Shown piece by piece: positions 25,187 through 34,925 of a DNA stretch of 64,000 bases; within the stretch, counting starts at the first letter, position 1, and every line of letters starts with the position of its first letter. The DNA comes from Anaerocolumna sp. MB42-C2. GTDB lineage: Bacteria > Bacillota > Clostridia > Lachnospirales > Lachnospiraceae. Location of the stretch: the NCBI RefSeq assembly GCF_030913705.1, contig NZ_CP133190.1, positions 5,481,501 through 5,545,500 on the forward strand, written 5' to 3'. Position numbers and translations under genes: made by a program. The notes beneath the pieces were generated by a model. It was not told the origin of the DNA, did not search any database, and saw only the letters and a program-made list of their open reading frames with translations.

Positions 25187-26335
25187 ATGAGGTATAAAAG
25201 CAAAGGGATTCATATAGTAATAAACGCTGCTATAGTCTTGATAATTATAATTATAACTTGGGGGTTCCTGAATCAGGAAATTGGATATAGAAGATATGAA
25301 ACTGCAACCCGTTCCTATAATCAGGCTAAAGTACTGAAAATAGACAAGCAGGAACTGGTCATTGAAGGGTCAAATGAATATTTAACAGGGTATCAGGATA
25401 TTACGGTAAAGTTTATAAGCGGAAAAGAAAAGGGAAAAGAAATAAATATTGAAAATTCAGTGACAGCCACCCATAATATAGTGGCTAAAAACGGGCAGAC
25501 CTTGATTATCTGTTCTGATATTCCCGAAAATGCGGAGAGTTATTATACGGTATATAATTACTATCGTACGCCGCTTATATGGCTTATTAGCCTTATCTTT
25601 TTAGGAATTGTCGCTATGATTGGCGGTAAAAAAGGCATGAAAAGCGGGATAAGCCTTCTGTTTACACTTTTTGTAATCGTATGTTATTTGCTTCCGGCAA
25701 TGTACCGGGGAGATCCCCCTATATTTACAACGGTAATTGCAGCAGCGTTAAGTACGGCTGTGACCTTGTATTATTTAAACGGTTTGTCTTATAAAACCCT
25801 GATTGGAATTCTCTCAACTACTATGGGAATCATTATTGCCGGAATCCTGTTTTTTATCATATCAAAATTACTAATTATCAGCGGTTACCAGACGGATGAG
25901 GCAGAATCCCTGATTCTTATCTCTCAGTCAACAGGTTTACAGATAAAAGACATACTTTTTGCAGGGGTATTAATTGCTTCTTTAGGAGCGGTTATGGATG
26001 TTGCCGTATCAATAGGCTCATCCCTGTATGAAATTACCAGTCTGAATCCAGCTATCACCGGAAAGGAAATATTTAAATCCGGAATGAATATAGGGAAAGA
26101 TATGATTGGTACCATGACTAATACCCTGATCCTGGCCTACGCAGGAAGTTCCCTGATGACACTGCTGATATTTATCTCTTATGGCTTACAATATCAGCAA
26201 CTGCTATCGTCTGATTACCTGGCAATCGAACTGGGGCAGGCAATTGCCGGAAGTGCCGCGGTGGTGATTACGGTACCGGTAGCCTCTGCCTTCTGTTCCT
26301 TAGGTTACCCGCATTTTAACAAGAAAACCAGATAA
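25187..26335 (+). CDS. YibE/F-family membrane protein
   Basis: A 382-residue inner-membrane protein. One N-terminal membrane segment (VINAAIVLIIIIITWGF) is followed by an extracytoplasmic beta domain (residues about 45-125) and then seven or so membrane segments with GGKKGMKSGISLLFTLF, SLGAVMDVAVSIGSSLYEI and GKDMIGTMTNTLILAYAGS, which are the conserved stretches of PF07907 (YibE/F). The family has been described as multitransmembrane proteins possibly involved in transport; no substrate is proven. It sits between the GH92 and the metallophosphoesterase genes, 17 bp before the latter, so it is co-transcribed with it. A role in exporting or sensing products is only a guess. Confidence 0.87.
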   Translation: MRYKSKGIHIVINAAIVLIIIIITWGFLNQEIGYRRYETATRSYNQAKVLKIDKQELVIEGSNEYLTGYQDITVKFISGKEKGKEINIENSVTATHNIVAKNGQTLIICSDIPENAESYYTVYNYYRTPLIWLISLIFLGIVAMIGGKKGMKSGISLLFTLFVIVCYLLPAMYRGDPPIFTTVIAAALSTAVTLYYLNGLSYKTLIGILSTTMGIIIAGILFFIISKLLIISGYQTDEAESLILISQSTGLQIKDILFAGVLIASLGAVMDVAVSIGSSLYEITSLNPAITGKEIFKSGMNIGKDMIGTMTNTLILAYAGSSLMTLLIFISYGLQYQQLLSSDYLAIELGQAIAGSAAVVITVPVASAFCSLGYPHFNKKTR

Positions 26336-26352
26336 CATAATGGAGGATAATC

Positions 26353-29300
26353 ATGAAGAAAATGAAACAATTTCTTTCACTGGCAATGGCAACGATTATG
26401 ATATTTACACCACTATCTGTCCCGTCAGTGAAAACAAAAGCGGCAGTACAGGATAAAACCGTACTGGCAGGCAGTAATACTACATGGAAATATTTGGATG
26501 ACAACACAGATCCCGGAGAAGAAGAGAATCCTGCATCCTGGACATTAAATACTTATGATGACGGAAGTTGGAAAAGCGGAAAAGGAAGTTTTGGATCCAA
26601 AGGCGGCAGTTCCAAAGAACTTGGAGGCGGGTTTACAGCCGATAATCTTTTGCAACAGTATATGGAAGGAACCACAACGGATATCCCGGCTTATTTCTTC
26701 CGGACCACTTTTAACATTGACAGTTTGGATGATTTTAAAGAGCTGACCGGCGAACTGCAGTATGATGATGCTGCCATCGTATATATTAATGGCATCAAGG
26801 TTGCCGAGTTTGATGTTCCTGAGGGTGGATTTGATTCGAATATGTCCTATGGAGGTTCCAATGCTTCTAATCCAAGAACCGGTAATTTTACCATAACAAA
26901 TAATGATATAGCAACAGGGCCCGCCATTGTGACAGGTTCTGCTATAGAAGCAGGTTCGCCCATTCTGGTTGAGGGTGATAATGTAATGGCAGTAGAACTT
27001 CATCAGGGACGTGCAAACAGTTCTGATATATTCCTTAAGGTTAACAGTGTTGAACTTATCCGCAACGGTTTACTTACAGACGGATTTGATACTATGGAGG
27101 CGGAAAATTGTAGCTCCTGGTCAGCCGGGGGGCTGAAAACCGAGAACAGTACGGATTCTTCGGGAGGAACCCTGACAAATGTAGGAGGAACCTATGACAG
27201 TGCATGGCTTCAATATAATGACAGGTATTTTGAGGAAGAGCCCTCTTCCATAACTTTCCGTTATGTCAATAATTCCGGCAGGTGTGCTTCTGATGCCAGG
27301 ATGGAAATCAGACTGGACGGTACAGACGGTGAAGTGTTACAGACGGTAGAACTTCCGGCCACTGGCTCTAACTGGAACGCTTACTCTATAAAGACCGTAG
27401 ACCTTACCAACACAGATAGTTATTTAGGAAAACATACTTTATGTTTCGTTATGAGAGGAACAACCGGTACAAATCCCTATATCATGAACCTGGATTATAT
27501 TAAGTTTAATAAAACCGCTAAAACTGTAATTCAAAAGGCGGTTTCCTTAAATATTGGCGAGAATGAAACAGAAAGAAATATAACCTGGTATGCGGATGAT
27601 GCTGACCCCGGACATTTACAGCTGGCTTTAAAAAGTGATATGATAGGGGAGGAATTCCCGACTGAAAATTACAGGGAATTTACTGCCGGGGTACAGGCAG
27701 CCAATGACACAGGCTTTTACAGTAATCAGTTGACAATGGATGATCTTACGGCAAATACGGAATATGTTTACCGGCTGATAAACAAAAGTACAGTATCGGA
27801 AGTTTATAACTTTAAAACCGGAGCTTTAGGAGATTTTTCTTTTCTCCTTGCAGGTGATCCGCAGATAGGTGCCAGCGGATCCAGTGCAAATGACAGCAAT
27901 GGCTGGGAGAATACCCTGAGGAAAAGTCTAACCCAGTTCACAAATACGGATTTTATAATTAGTGCAGGAGATCAGGTAAATAGTGCAGCCGATGAATCTC
28001 AGTATGCCGGTTATTTGAATCATGACGCATTAAGTTCCGTCCCTGTTGCTACAGTAGTCGGCAACCATGATACGTCAAATGCCGCTTATAAGCAGCATTT
28101 TAATAATCCCAATGTCAGCTCATATGGAGCATCTACAGCAGGCAGTGATTATTGGTATACATATAACAATGTCCTTTTCTTAAATTTGAATTCCAATAAC
28201 TTAAGTACGGCAGAGCACAAAGCATTTATGGAAGAGGCAATCAACCTAAATCCGGATGTTACCTGGAAAGTAGTTGTATTTCATCATTCTATTTACAGCG
28301 TTGCTAATCATGCCGCAGAAAATGATATACTTCAAAGAAGAGAAGAATATGCGCCGGTATTTAAAGATCTGGGTATTGATGTTGTTCTGATGGGACATGA
28401 TCATGTTTATGTGAGAAGTTATATGATGGACGGTTTGACACCGGAAGTCGAAAGGAATGCAGACAATTCACCCCTTGCCAGTGTGACGGACCCCGACGGT
28501 ATTTTATATGTAACGGCTAACTCGGCAAGCGGCAGTAAATTCTATACCATTCAAAATCAGGTATTTCCATATTCTGCAGTACAGTCTCAGGAAAACGTAC
28601 CTAATATATCAAATATAGAAATATCGCCTACAAGTTTTAAAATAACCACATACCGTATAACCGACATGAGTGTGGTAGATACCTTTGAAATTCTTCACTC
28701 CAAGGTATTAACAGGAGTTATAACTCCGGAGAATATTACCGGCGTGGTAAACGGAACTGAAAAAACTGCCCAGGCTTTAGGCCTTCCGGAGACGGTTACT
28801 ATAACCACCGAGGAGGGAAATTTCCAGGCAGAGGTACAATGGGATGCAGCTTCCAGTTCTTATGATTCATCCAATCGGGAAGAACAGACTTTTACCGTAC
28901 AAGGTACCGTAATCCTTCCGGTTGGAGTAGGAAATCCGGGCAATATTAGTTTGGATGTTACTATAACTGTTACGGTAGGCAAGGCTTCGCAGGAGTTAAA
29001 GTCACTATTAAATATAAAGGAACCGGAGGCAGTAACAGGTATTAAGAATGGAACGGCCAAAACGGTAGAAGCTTTAAGGCTTCCAGGGATTGTAACTCTG
29101 GTAACGGACAAAGGAGAAGAGACAGCACAGGTTGTCTGGGATGTGGTTTCCAGTTCTTACGATCCATCCAATAAGGAAGAACAGACCTTTATGGTACAAG
29201 GTACCGTAATCCTTCCGGACGGGACAGGTAATCCAAACAATATCAGTTTGGATGTTACTATAACTGTTATGGTAAACAAAGCTTCACAGGAGTTAAATTC

Positions 29301-31083
29301 ATTATTAAGTATCAAGGAACCGGTAGCAATAACAGACATAAAGAATGGAACGGCCAAAACGGCAGAAGCGTTAAGGCTTCCAGAAACTGTAACTCTGGTA
29401 ACGGACAAAGGAGAAGAGACAGCACAGGTTATCTGGGATGTGGTTTCCAGTTCTTATGATCCGTCAAATAAATCATCACAGACATTTATTATTTACGGTG
29501 TTGTTACACTGCCGGCTGATGTAGTTAATACAAGTAATATAGATTTGAGTATTCCCATCAGTGTTACGGTAAAGAAAAAAACCAGCTCATCCGGTGGCAA
29601 CAGTAGTAATTCAAGCGGTAGTAAGGGGGGAAGTGATTCGGATAACAGTCATTCAGAAAATGAAACAAGACCTCAGAATCAGCCGCATAAACCTGTAACT
29701 GAAAATATTACCGTAAAAACCTCTGTAGATAAAAACGGTCTTGCAACAGCAGCGGTATCTGAAACAGCAGTTACAGATGCCATAACCAAGGCAGTATCAA
29801 CTGCAGGGGAGCAGGGCAAGACAGAGGATGGTATAGAAATTACACTAAGTGTAAGTACTCCGGACACAGCGAAATCTCTGGGAATTGTACTGACTCAGCC
29901 TGTTTTAAACAAAATTACCGCAAATAATGTACGAAAACTTAAGGTAGACGGAAAAATGGTTTCTTTAAATTTTGATAAGAAAGCCATAGATGAAATTAGA
30001 AAACAAAGTAACGGAAATGTCAATATTAATGTTAAACCGGCAGAGAATTTATCCGAAGAAGCGAAAGCTTATATCAAAGACAGGATTGTATATGACATTG
30101 ACATAACTTATGTGAAGAGTAAACAGACACAGGCAATCACCAGTCTGGAACAGGGAATGGTATCAATTAGCATACCATATACTCTGTCCGAGGGCAAAGA
30201 TGCCGGTAAACTGTTTGCAGCATATGTTAATGATAACGGCAAGGTTACTTTACTTACGAATTCAAGCTATGATGCCAATACCTCCAGTATTATTTTCACG
30301 ACAGGACACTTCTCAGTATATGGTGTGGCATATCAGAAAAAAGCCGGTTCATATACGGATATTGTGAATCACCCAGCCAAAGAGAGTATCGATTTTGTAG
30401 CAAGCAGGGATATCTTTAGCGGTCAAACCGATAGTATCTTTGGACCCGAAACAATATTGACCTATGGAACGCTTGCAAAAGCTTTCGCAAAATTAGACGG
30501 TGCCGATATCAGTAAATATAAGAGCAGCAGTTTTACAGACCTGGAAAATAATCAATATAAACCGTATATAGAATGGGCATATAAGAAAGGAATTATGACC
30601 GGTGAAGATACTAAACGGTTTGCGCCGGACAGGATTGTGACCCGCGAACAGTTTGCGGTTCTTTTGGAAAAGTATGTGAAAGCGTCAGGTTTTACTTTAA
30701 TAAAAAACAGGGATGCCATAAGCTTTCAGGATGCCGGAAGCATTTCAGGAAACGGACAGGAAGCAGTAAAGGCCATTTTGCAGGCTGGTATAATGGATAA
30801 GGAAGATAATAATCAGTTTTACCCATTAAAAGCAGTTACATATGCTGAGGCAGCCCTTGCTCTTCACCGCTATGCAAAACTGGCAATAGATCCTCAGACT
30901 GCACAGGGTTGGGCTTTAAATGATGCCTTTCAGAAAATGTATTATAAGGACGGCAAAATTCTGACCGGCTGGCAGAATCTGAATGATAACTGGTATTATT
31001 TTTATTCCGATGGTTCTTTGGCTGTTAATACTTGGATTGATATATATCAGGTAGATAATAACGGTAAAAGGGTTTCAAAATAA
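26353..31083 (+). CDS. SLH-anchored metallophosphoesterase with CBM6-like and Ig-like domains
   Basis: A 1576-residue surface enzyme. After a signal peptide come a galactose-binding-like domain (about 35-240), a CBM6-like domain (about 245-390) and a purple-acid-phosphatase-type fibronectin domain. The calcineurin-like phosphoesterase (about 493-730) has all metal motifs: GDPQ, GDQVN, GNHDT, FHHSIY and GHDHVY. Three tandem Ig-like (Big_4) repeats, a Ser/Gly linker, an unassigned domain, SLH repeats (about 1335-1500) and a choline-binding-like repeat (GWQNLNDNWYYFYSDGSLA) follow. SLH repeats hold proteins on the cell wall by pyruvylated polymers. The CBM6-like module resembles those of the GH92 enzyme, pointing to a shared, perhaps phosphomannan, substrate. 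GGAGG is 6 bp before the ATG. Confidence 0.92.
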   Translation: MKKMKQFLSLAMATIMIFTPLSVPSVKTKAAVQDKTVLAGSNTTWKYLDDNTDPGEEENPASWTLNTYDDGSWKSGKGSFGSKGGSSKELGGGFTADNLLQQYMEGTTTDIPAYFFRTTFNIDSLDDFKELTGELQYDDAAIVYINGIKVAEFDVPEGGFDSNMSYGGSNASNPRTGNFTITNNDIATGPAIVTGSAIEAGSPILVEGDNVMAVELHQGRANSSDIFLKVNSVELIRNGLLTDGFDTMEAENCSSWSAGGLKTENSTDSSGGTLTNVGGTYDSAWLQYNDRYFEEEPSSITFRYVNNSGRCASDARMEIRLDGTDGEVLQTVELPATGSNWNAYSIKTVDLTNTDSYLGKHTLCFVMRGTTGTNPYIMNLDYIKFNKTAKTVIQKAVSLNIGENETERNITWYADDADPGHLQLALKSDMIGEEFPTENYREFTAGVQAANDTGFYSNQLTMDDLTANTEYVYRLINKSTVSEVYNFKTGALGDFSFLLAGDPQIGASGSSANDSNGWENTLRKSLTQFTNTDFIISAGDQVNSAADESQYAGYLNHDALSSVPVATVVGNHDTSNAAYKQHFNNPNVSSYGASTAGSDYWYTYNNVLFLNLNSNNLSTAEHKAFMEEAINLNPDVTWKVVVFHHSIYSVANHAAENDILQRREEYAPVFKDLGIDVVLMGHDHVYVRSYMMDGLTPEVERNADNSPLASVTDPDGILYVTANSASGSKFYTIQNQVFPYSAVQSQENVPNISNIEISPTSFKITTYRITDMSVVDTFEILHSKVLTGVITPENITGVVNGTEKTAQALGLPETVTITTEEGNFQAEVQWDAASSSYDSSNREEQTFTVQGTVILPVGVGNPGNISLDVTITVTVGKASQELKSLLNIKEPEAVTGIKNGTAKTVEALRLPGIVTLVTDKGEETAQVVWDVVSSSYDPSNKEEQTFMVQGTVILPDGTGNPNNISLDVTITVMVNKASQELNSLLSIKEPVAITDIKNGTAKTAEALRLPETVTLVTDKGEETAQVIWDVVSSSYDPSNKSSQTFIIYGVVTLPADVVNTSNIDLSIPISVTVKKKTSSSGGNSSNSSGSKGGSDSDNSHSENETRPQNQPHKPVTENITVKTSVDKNGLATAAVSETAVTDAITKAVSTAGEQGKTEDGIEITLSVSTPDTAKSLGIVLTQPVLNKITANNVRKLKVDGKMVSLNFDKKAIDEIRKQSNGNVNINVKPAENLSEEAKAYIKDRIVYDIDITYVKSKQTQAITSLEQGMVSISIPYTLSEGKDAGKLFAAYVNDNGKVTLLTNSSYDANTSSIIFTTGHFSVYGVAYQKKAGSYTDIVNHPAKESIDFVASRDIFSGQTDSIFGPETILTYGTLAKAFAKLDGADISKYKSSSFTDLENNQYKPYIEWAYKKGIMTGEDTKRFAPDRIVTREQFAVLLEKYVKASGFTLIKNRDAISFQDAGSISGNGQEAVKAILQAGIMDKEDNNQFYPLKAVTYAEAALALHRYAKLAIDPQTAQGWALNDAFQKMYYKDGKILTGWQNLNDNWYYFYSDGSLAVNTWIDIYQVDNNGKRVSK
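28687..29577 (+). repeat. Three 297-bp tandem repeats encoding Ig-like domains
   Basis: Units beginning near 28687, 28984 and 29281 each encode 99 residues of the type A-L-x-L-P-E-T-V-T, then V-x-W-D, then S-S-Y-D-x-S-N. Parts of neighbouring units are nearly identical in DNA, for example the run around GGTACCGTAATCCTTCC in units one and two. Confidence 0.88.
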
Positions 31084-31134
31084 TTTCTGTAAGTAATCAG
31101 CTCATCAATACTGAAATAAAGTAAAAAGAGTCAG

Positions 31135-31178
31135 ACCGTTTTAAATGGAAATAAAGGGGAGTTTCCGTTTAAAACGGT
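31135..31178. other. Perfect 11-bp hairpin after SLH enzyme gene
   Basis: ACCGTTTTAAA (31135-31145) pairs with 31168-31178; GAAA and TTTC extend the stem after a small bulge. It lacks a T-run and precedes the true terminator. Confidence 0.55.
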
Positions 31179-31209
31179 TTAAATATAAGTTAATTATATC
31201 CAAGAATCC

Positions 31210-31247
31210 AAAACTGCCCGGTTACCCAAAACCGTGGCAGTTTTTTT
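31210..31247 (+). terminator. Terminator of the GH92/phosphoesterase region
   Basis: AAAACTGCC (31210-31218) pairs with GGCAGTTTT (31236-31244), with CGGTT/AACCG pairing inside, and seven T residues end the element. The remaining bases to 31462 show only the AAAGAGG site of the next gene. Confidence 0.88.
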
Positions 31248-31462
31248 AGTTCGACCATACAACAAAGGTAAAATATTACAATAATTAACAAATTATGTAT
31301 TGAAATATTTGAACTACCGAAATATAATTTTATCAGGGAATAGAACAAATTTTAAACATTAGGGGAGACTAATTTTAGGAGGAGGTTGAAAGCAAAATCT
31401 TCTTTTCAACTTCGGATTAACGAATATCCAATTAAAGATGGTTATTCAGGAAAGAGGTTATT

Positions 31463-33076
31463 ATGATAAAAATATTTCTTGTAGAAGATGAAATTGTTGT
31501 GAGGGAAGGAATAAAGAATAATATCAACTGGGTAGAGAATGGGTTCTTATTTTGCGGAGAGGCAAGTGACGGAGAATTGGCATACCCTCTGATTCAGAAA
31601 GCAAAACCAGACATTGTGATTACGGACATTCGCATGCCGTTTATGGACGGGTTGGAGCTTAGCCGTTTGATTAAAAAAGAAATGCCTATGGTTAAAATCA
31701 TTATATTAAGCGGATACGGAGAATTTGATTATGCCAAGGAAGCAATTAATATCGGTATAACGGAATACCTTTTGAAACCAATCAATGGAGCTAACTTATT
31801 ATCCAGTGTAAAAGGGATAGCGGAAATTATAAAAAAAGAACAGGAAGAAAAAGAAAATTACAATAAATTCTTAAAAGATATAAAGGAAAATGAGATAGAA
31901 GAAAAATGGCGGTTATTTCATGATCTGGTAAGCAATTCGGATTCGCTTGCTTCTATTCTGGAAAGGGGAAGGGAACTAAATCTGGAATTAACGGCACCGT
32001 TTTATAATATAATCCTGCTCCAGATTGGGATTGTCAGAGGAGGCAAAAAGGAACGGGAAACTTATCCGCAAATATGGCAGGAAATTAATGATCTGGCAGA
32101 GCTAAAGGGAGATGCCATTTTATTTGACTGCTCCATCGAGGGTAAAGCCATATTATTAAAAGGCAGCAGCCTGGATGAGCTTAATAAAATTCAGGATTAT
32201 TATATCCGTAGACTCAGAGAAATTTTAGATAGGGCTAACCCGATTTCCTATTTTGGCGGAATAGGGAAAGCTGTAGGACGTCTGGGAGAACTTAGCATGT
32301 CCTACTATGAAGCCAGCCGTGCTTTTGCATACCGGTATATCTGGGATATTAATGAAATACTTGACTATGAAACCATACCGAATGGGTATGGTGGTGCCGC
32401 ACAGGCAATCGATTTTAACATGGAAAATATAAGTCAGTTGGATAAGCGGAAAGTAGAAGCATTTTTAAAAAGCGGTGAAATAGAAGAAGTACATTTTTTT
32501 GTAGGAGAATATTTAAAAAGTTTGGGAAATGAGTGTAGAAATTCAATCCTGTTCAGACAATACCTGGTGATGGACATGTATTTTATCGTTACAGGATTTT
32601 TGGAGGATTTGGGATATGGAACAGAGGTGATTGATAAACCTTTTAAGGACAGCAGAGAAATGAATATCCAGATTTCATCTCTGGAATTAACCAAAGGATA
32701 TATCGAGAATATTTTTCTTGAGGCTATGGAAATCAGGAATGAGGTAGCTGACAAACATTACAATGGTATTATTAAGAGGGCAAAGGAATATATCATGGAG
32801 CATTATGCCGAGGAGGATTTATCCTTGAATCAGGTGGCAGCCAGAGTTTACATAAGTCCCAGTCATTTTAGTACGGTCTTCAGTCAGAAAACAGGCCGGA
32901 CTTTTGTGAAATATCTTACGGACATACGTATGAATAAGGCTAAGGAACTGTTAAAATGTACGGATTTAAAAACTTCGGAAATCGGTTATATGGTAGGGTA
33001 TAAAGATCCTCATTATTTTTCTTATCTTTTCAAAAAAACACAGAATTGTACACCAAAGCAATATCGTTTTTTGTAA
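31463..33076 (+). CDS. YesN-type response regulator with AraC DNA-binding domain
   Basis: A 537-residue cytoplasmic response regulator. Residues 1-125 are a receiver with the acidic pair E8-D9, phospho-acceptor D55 in ITDIRMPFMDG and the lysine of YLLKPI. The long middle part is the helical linker usual in YesN proteins, and the last 100 residues are an AraC-type double HTH (LSLNQVAARVYISPSHFSTV and SEIGYMVGYKDPHYFSYLF). It is followed 83 bp later by its partner kinase and then by a sugar importer, which it very probably activates. AAAGAGG lies 6 bp before the ATG. Confidence 0.93.
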   Translation: MIKIFLVEDEIVVREGIKNNINWVENGFLFCGEASDGELAYPLIQKAKPDIVITDIRMPFMDGLELSRLIKKEMPMVKIIILSGYGEFDYAKEAINIGITEYLLKPINGANLLSSVKGIAEIIKKEQEEKENYNKFLKDIKENEIEEKWRLFHDLVSNSDSLASILERGRELNLELTAPFYNIILLQIGIVRGGKKERETYPQIWQEINDLAELKGDAILFDCSIEGKAILLKGSSLDELNKIQDYYIRRLREILDRANPISYFGGIGKAVGRLGELSMSYYEASRAFAYRYIWDINEILDYETIPNGYGGAAQAIDFNMENISQLDKRKVEAFLKSGEIEEVHFFVGEYLKSLGNECRNSILFRQYLVMDMYFIVTGFLEDLGYGTEVIDKPFKDSREMNIQISSLELTKGYIENIFLEAMEIRNEVADKHYNGIIKRAKEYIMEHYAEEDLSLNQVAARVYISPSHFSTVFSQKTGRTFVKYLTDIRMNKAKELLKCTDLKTSEIGYMVGYKDPHYFSYLFKKTQNCTPKQYRFL

Positions 33077-33158
33077 TGATAATTTGAAATTATATACTAA
33101 AAGCGGGGTGATGGCACCAAGTGGATGCAAAAACCCCTTTTTAAGAACGGAGAAACAT

Positions 33159-34631
33159 ATGAAAGGATTCTTTATAAAAACTTTTGGGGACCTGAAACTG
33201 AATGTAAAGATTCGTTTATATTTTGCAGGAATTATAGCGCAGTTCTGTCTGGTTGCCCTGTTATTATTTACCAACCTGATAAAATATAACCAGGAATATA
33301 ATCAGATTGTACAGAGCGCAACGACAGCCAGCGGTTTCAGCATCGATTTTAAAAGTGATTTTGACTACAAAATGTATCGAATCATCATAGGAAGTGAAGC
33401 TTTTAAGAAGGCAAAACCTTATGAGGATATTGATGCCGCCCAGAGGGTTGCCTTGGATTTACAGCTTGCTGCAAGAACTTCGGGTAATAAGGACCGGGCA
33501 GAGGGGATACATAAATTTCTGAATAATTTAAAAAAGCATGTGCATAAAATTGAAGACAATCTAAAAGAAACAGGACACTATGATGAGAACATCCTAATTT
33601 TGGATAATGACATCAGGGTACTAACCTCTTTGATACAGGATACAGTGTTGGAATACATATATTATGATACTCTGGATATGGAATCAGTCAGGGTTACCAT
33701 GGAAAAACAGACGCTTAAAACAGTGGAACTCAGTGTCATTATGCTAACAATTATGATAGGAGGAGCATTGTTTTTTTCAGTTATTATATCAAACAGTATA
33801 TCCAGACCAATTAAGGAATTAAGCGGTATTACAGGTCAGGTTGCAAAAGGGGATTTATCGGTGCGGTCCCATATTAAAAATGGTGCAGAGGTAAAAGTTC
33901 TAAGTGATTCTTTAAATATAATGATCGGAAAATTAAGCGATCTTATCGAAACTGTTAAAATTGAACAGGCAAATTTAAGGGAGGCAGAATTAAAACTATT
34001 GCAAGCACAGATCAATCCTCATTTTCTATATAATACCCTGGATACTATTATCTGGCTGGCAGAAGCGGATAAAGGAGAGGATGTTGTGGATATGGTAGGA
34101 GCATTATCCAATTATTTCAGAACCTCATTAAGTAAAGGTAACGACAAAATCAGTTTAAAAGAAGAAGAACTGCACGTTCAAAGTTACCTTCAGATACAGC
34201 AGTCCAGATATAAAGATATCTTAGAGTACGAAATTGACATACCCGTTGAGTTAGGGGATCACCTTGTTCCTAAGATTACCTTGCAGCCACTGGTTGAAAA
34301 TGCACTTTACCATGGAATTAAAAATAAAAGGGGTAAAGGGAAGATAATTATAACCGGTGATCAGGATGGCAGAAATATAAGATTATCGGTTAAAGATAAT
34401 GGTTTAGGTATGTCAGAGGAAAGGCTGAAACAGGTGATCAAAGCATTAAGTAAGAAAGAGAAGGAATCAGAGAAAAATTTTTATGGCTTATATAATGTGA
34501 ATGAAAGAATCCAGCTATATTACGGAAAGGAATACGGACTTAAAATAAAAAGCATCTATCAGGCAGGTACGGAAGTTGAGGTTATACTGCCGGTTGATTA
34601 TAAAGTCGCTGCAGAAGCAGTCATAGATTAA
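33159..34631 (+). CDS. YesM-type sensor histidine kinase
   Basis: A 490-residue membrane kinase. Two membrane segments (FAGIIAQFCLVALLLF and LSVIMLTIMIGGALFFSVII) flank an extracellular sensor of about 140 residues. A HAMP domain (SNSISRPIKELSGITGQVAKG) leads to the His_kinase domain (PF06580) with phospho-acceptor H288 in AQINPHFLYNTLD and an ATPase domain with LQPLVENALYHGI (N box) and VKDNGLGMS (G1 box). The sensed ligand is probably a sugar or sugar-bound lipoprotein. ATG 33159 has GGAG 7 bp upstream; the frame is open further back to 33084 but without a good site. Confidence 0.92.
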   Translation: MKGFFIKTFGDLKLNVKIRLYFAGIIAQFCLVALLLFTNLIKYNQEYNQIVQSATTASGFSIDFKSDFDYKMYRIIIGSEAFKKAKPYEDIDAAQRVALDLQLAARTSGNKDRAEGIHKFLNNLKKHVHKIEDNLKETGHYDENILILDNDIRVLTSLIQDTVLEYIYYDTLDMESVRVTMEKQTLKTVELSVIMLTIMIGGALFFSVIISNSISRPIKELSGITGQVAKGDLSVRSHIKNGAEVKVLSDSLNIMIGKLSDLIETVKIEQANLREAELKLLQAQINPHFLYNTLDTIIWLAEADKGEDVVDMVGALSNYFRTSLSKGNDKISLKEEELHVQSYLQIQQSRYKDILEYEIDIPVELGDHLVPKITLQPLVENALYHGIKNKRGKGKIIITGDQDGRNIRLSVKDNGLGMSEERLKQVIKALSKKEKESEKNFYGLYNVNERIQLYYGKEYGLKIKSIYQAGTEVEVILPVDYKVAAEAVID

Positions 34632-34691
34632 ATTTTTTAGTTTTTATTAATGTATTTTATTAAATTAAAGCTAATCAGAAAAGGCAAAAAT

Positions 34692-34785
34692 TTCGTAAAA
34701 AAATATAATTTATTCGTAAAAAAATGAATCTTTTCCCTAGATAATTATTTGCGCTTCAAGATAACAAAAAATTATAAAATTTCGT
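34692..34785 (+). promoter_or_regulatory. TTCGTMAAA direct repeats upstream of the sugar importer
   Basis: TTCGTAAAAAAAT occurs at 34692-34704 and again at 34713-34725, exactly 21 bp (two helical turns) apart; a third, TTCGTCAAAA, begins at 34781. Same-orientation repeats of this spacing are typical of AraC-type DNA-binding domains, so the YesN-like regulator encoded upstream is the likely ligand. Confidence 0.5.
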
Positions 34786-34799
34786 CAAAAGATAATGAA

Positions 34800-34827
34800 T
34801 TGTATTCTTTATGAAACTTTGTATAAA
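34800..34827 (+). promoter_or_regulatory. Possible promoter of ytfQ-like operon
   Basis: TTGTAT (34800-34805) and TATAAA (34822-34827) with 16 bp between, just downstream of the TTCGT repeats. A weak -35 fits a promoter that needs an activator. Confidence 0.45.
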
Positions 34828-34925
34828 TATAACTGTAACAATAAATCTAGAAGATACATAGATTCCTAACTTAGTTCATATTAAATGGAATTATTTATTT
34901 TCTTAATAAGGTGGAGGTATTTTGT

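Noticed and set aside
31135-31178. Riboswitch upstream of the YesN-like gene
   Set aside because: Only simple hairpins are present, and the next one is a plain terminator more than 200 bp before the gene.
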